Shown here in pieces: positions 63,278 through 64,000 of a stretch of DNA of 64,000 nucleotides (position 1 is its first letter; each line of letters opens with the position of its first letter). The DNA is from an uncultured Bacilli bacterium (GTDB taxonomy: Bacteria; Bacillota_I; Bacilli_A; RF39; UBA660). The stretch covers positions 1 to 64,000 of the forward strand of contig CAKPNP010000001.1 of the NCBI GenBank assembly GCA_934169415.1, given 5' to 3'. The position numbers and the translations under genes are program-made. The notes under the pieces are model-generated. The model ran no database searches. It saw nothing but the letters and a program-made list of their open reading frames with translations, and was not told the origin of the DNA.

Positions 63278-63361
63278 AACTTGATTAAAATTATCATATT
63301 TGCTATAATACATTTAGAAATTTTATGTTTATTTTTTATATAAAAAGGGGGGGAAGAAATT

Positions 63362-64000
63362 ATGTCAAAAAAAATAATGATTTATGGTTGGTTTGGAGAA
63401 AATAATATAGGAGACGAGCTCCTTTTAAAAGCAATAATAAAATTGATAAAAAAAACAGATGAAAATTCTAAAATAATTGTTGCTGGAAGCAATCCTAAAA
63501 ATATTAAAAAAAATCATAGTGAAGTAGATGTATCTATTTATGATTTTTACTTAAGTATTAAGCAATTAATTAAGTTATTATTTAGAAATCCAATTAAATT
63601 TATTTATAATATGATTTCATCTGATATTCTTATTGTTCCAGGAGGTGGAGCAATTTCAGATTGGAATCTTGAATCAACAAAAAGAATGTTTTTTATGATA
63701 AATTTTTTTAGTTTAATGAAAAAGAAAATATATTTATTTGGTATGGGTGCAGGTCCCATAACAAATGAGAAAAATTATTCTTATTTTAAAAAAGTATTAG
63801 CAAAGGCATCATACATAACAGTAAGAGATGATTATTCAAAAAAAGAATTAGAAAAAATAGGATTAAGCAATGTTTATAAATCCAAAGATTTAGTTTTAAA
63901 CATGAATTTTAATTTAGAAAATAACTCAAAAGACAAAAAAGAAAAAATAGGTTTAATATTAGCACCAGTATGTGTTAACAATGAAAAAATATTTAATAAA
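63362..64000 (+). CDS. csaB: Polysaccharide pyruvyl transferase (CsaB-like), 3' end beyond the window
   Basis: The first 213 residues are visible. IMIYGWFGENNIGDELLLKA is the N-terminal signature, DILIVPGGGAISDW the nucleotide or substrate loop, and FGMGAGPITNEKN the third landmark. CsaB-type enzymes add ketal pyruvate to surface sugars, the anchor for SLH-domain proteins. Strong RBS AAAAAGGGGGGGAAG. Its original promoter may have been displaced by the IS. Since the end is missing, length cannot be judged. Confidence 0.85.
   Translation, partial: MSKKIMIYGWFGENNIGDELLLKAIIKLIKKTDENSKIIVAGSNPKNIKKNHSEVDVSIYDFYLSIKQLIKLLFRNPIKFIYNMISSDILIVPGGGAISDWNLESTKRMFFMINFFSLMKKKIYLFGMGAGPITNEKNYSYFKKVLAKASYITVRDDYSKKELEKIGLSNVYKSKDLVLNMNFNLENNSKDKKEKIGLILAPVCVNNEKIFNK

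Overview
The window is AT-rich (roughly 70% or more A+T by eye) bacterial chromosome. It uses the standard bacterial code: TGA terminates real genes such as secY, and conserved tryptophans are TGG. Gene order (parA-parB-mscS-DUF951...ychF-rpsF-ssb-rpsR; an intact S10-spc-alpha operon; ecfA-truA-rplM-rpsI) points to Bacillota, probably a reduced-genome, fermentative Bacilli lineage of the gut type. A cell wall is implied by the amidase and the surface-polysaccharide genes. No rRNA, tRNA or CRISPR array was seen.

Layout. 1-10 kb: a transposase/nuclease remnant, parAB, an MscS channel, an AbgT-like transporter, an O-acetyltransferase with an O-antigen-polymerase-like protein, an HD protein, ychF and the rpsF-ssb-rpsR operon with a leader. 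10-16.4 kb: housekeeping-like and unknown genes, including a serine hydrolase, a U32 hydroxylase-type protein and a possible Cys-His-Asp enzyme. 16.3-18.3 kb: a small accessory island built from nested direct repeats (174 bp outside, 215 bp inside) around two ASCH-domain genes and a small amphipathic peptide gene. 18.3-20.1 kb: a decayed copper module with a palindromic operator, HMA-TauE/SafE, CopA tail, intact CopZ-like protein and a DUF2318-like lipoprotein. 20.2-21.5 kb: an MFS transporter. 21.6-35.9 kb: a MITE-like element, then the S10-spc-alpha operon from rpsJ to rplQ, lacking rpmD (L30).

35.9-43.2 kb: accessory DNA separating rplQ from the ECF ATPase genes. It begins with a second partial copy of the rplQ 3' end and carries two Zn-ribbon/PH membrane proteins, an HTH regulator with a membrane partner, a lipoprotein, a NUDIX hydrolase, an SDR, an ATP-grasp enzyme and an EctB-like aminotransferase. 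43.2-46.9 kb: two degenerate ecfA genes without ecfT, truA, a small HTH gene, the L13 leader and rplM-rpsI. 47-53.6 kb: phosphoketolase and lactate dehydrogenase (a heterofermentative signature), two RNA-modification enzymes, gmk and a cell-wall amidase. 53.7-64 kb: an 800-residue coiled-coil protein with a small partner, an Abi_2 protein, and an exopolysaccharide locus (sugar transferase, CpsC/CpsD/CpsB phosphoregulators, acetyltransferase, pyruvyl transferase) into which a now-dead ISAs1-family insertion sequence has landed.

The most unusual part is 16.3-18.3 kb. The 215-bp repeat carries two interleaved inverted repeats, one of which would sequester the ribosome binding site of the 70-residue minus-strand peptide. 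This looks like a regulated toxin-like or mobile cassette and I cannot match it to a known system. Partial duplications of gene ends recur at rplQ and near the amidase gene, which hints at repeated duplicative insertion. All calls rest on reading the sequence; no database search was run.
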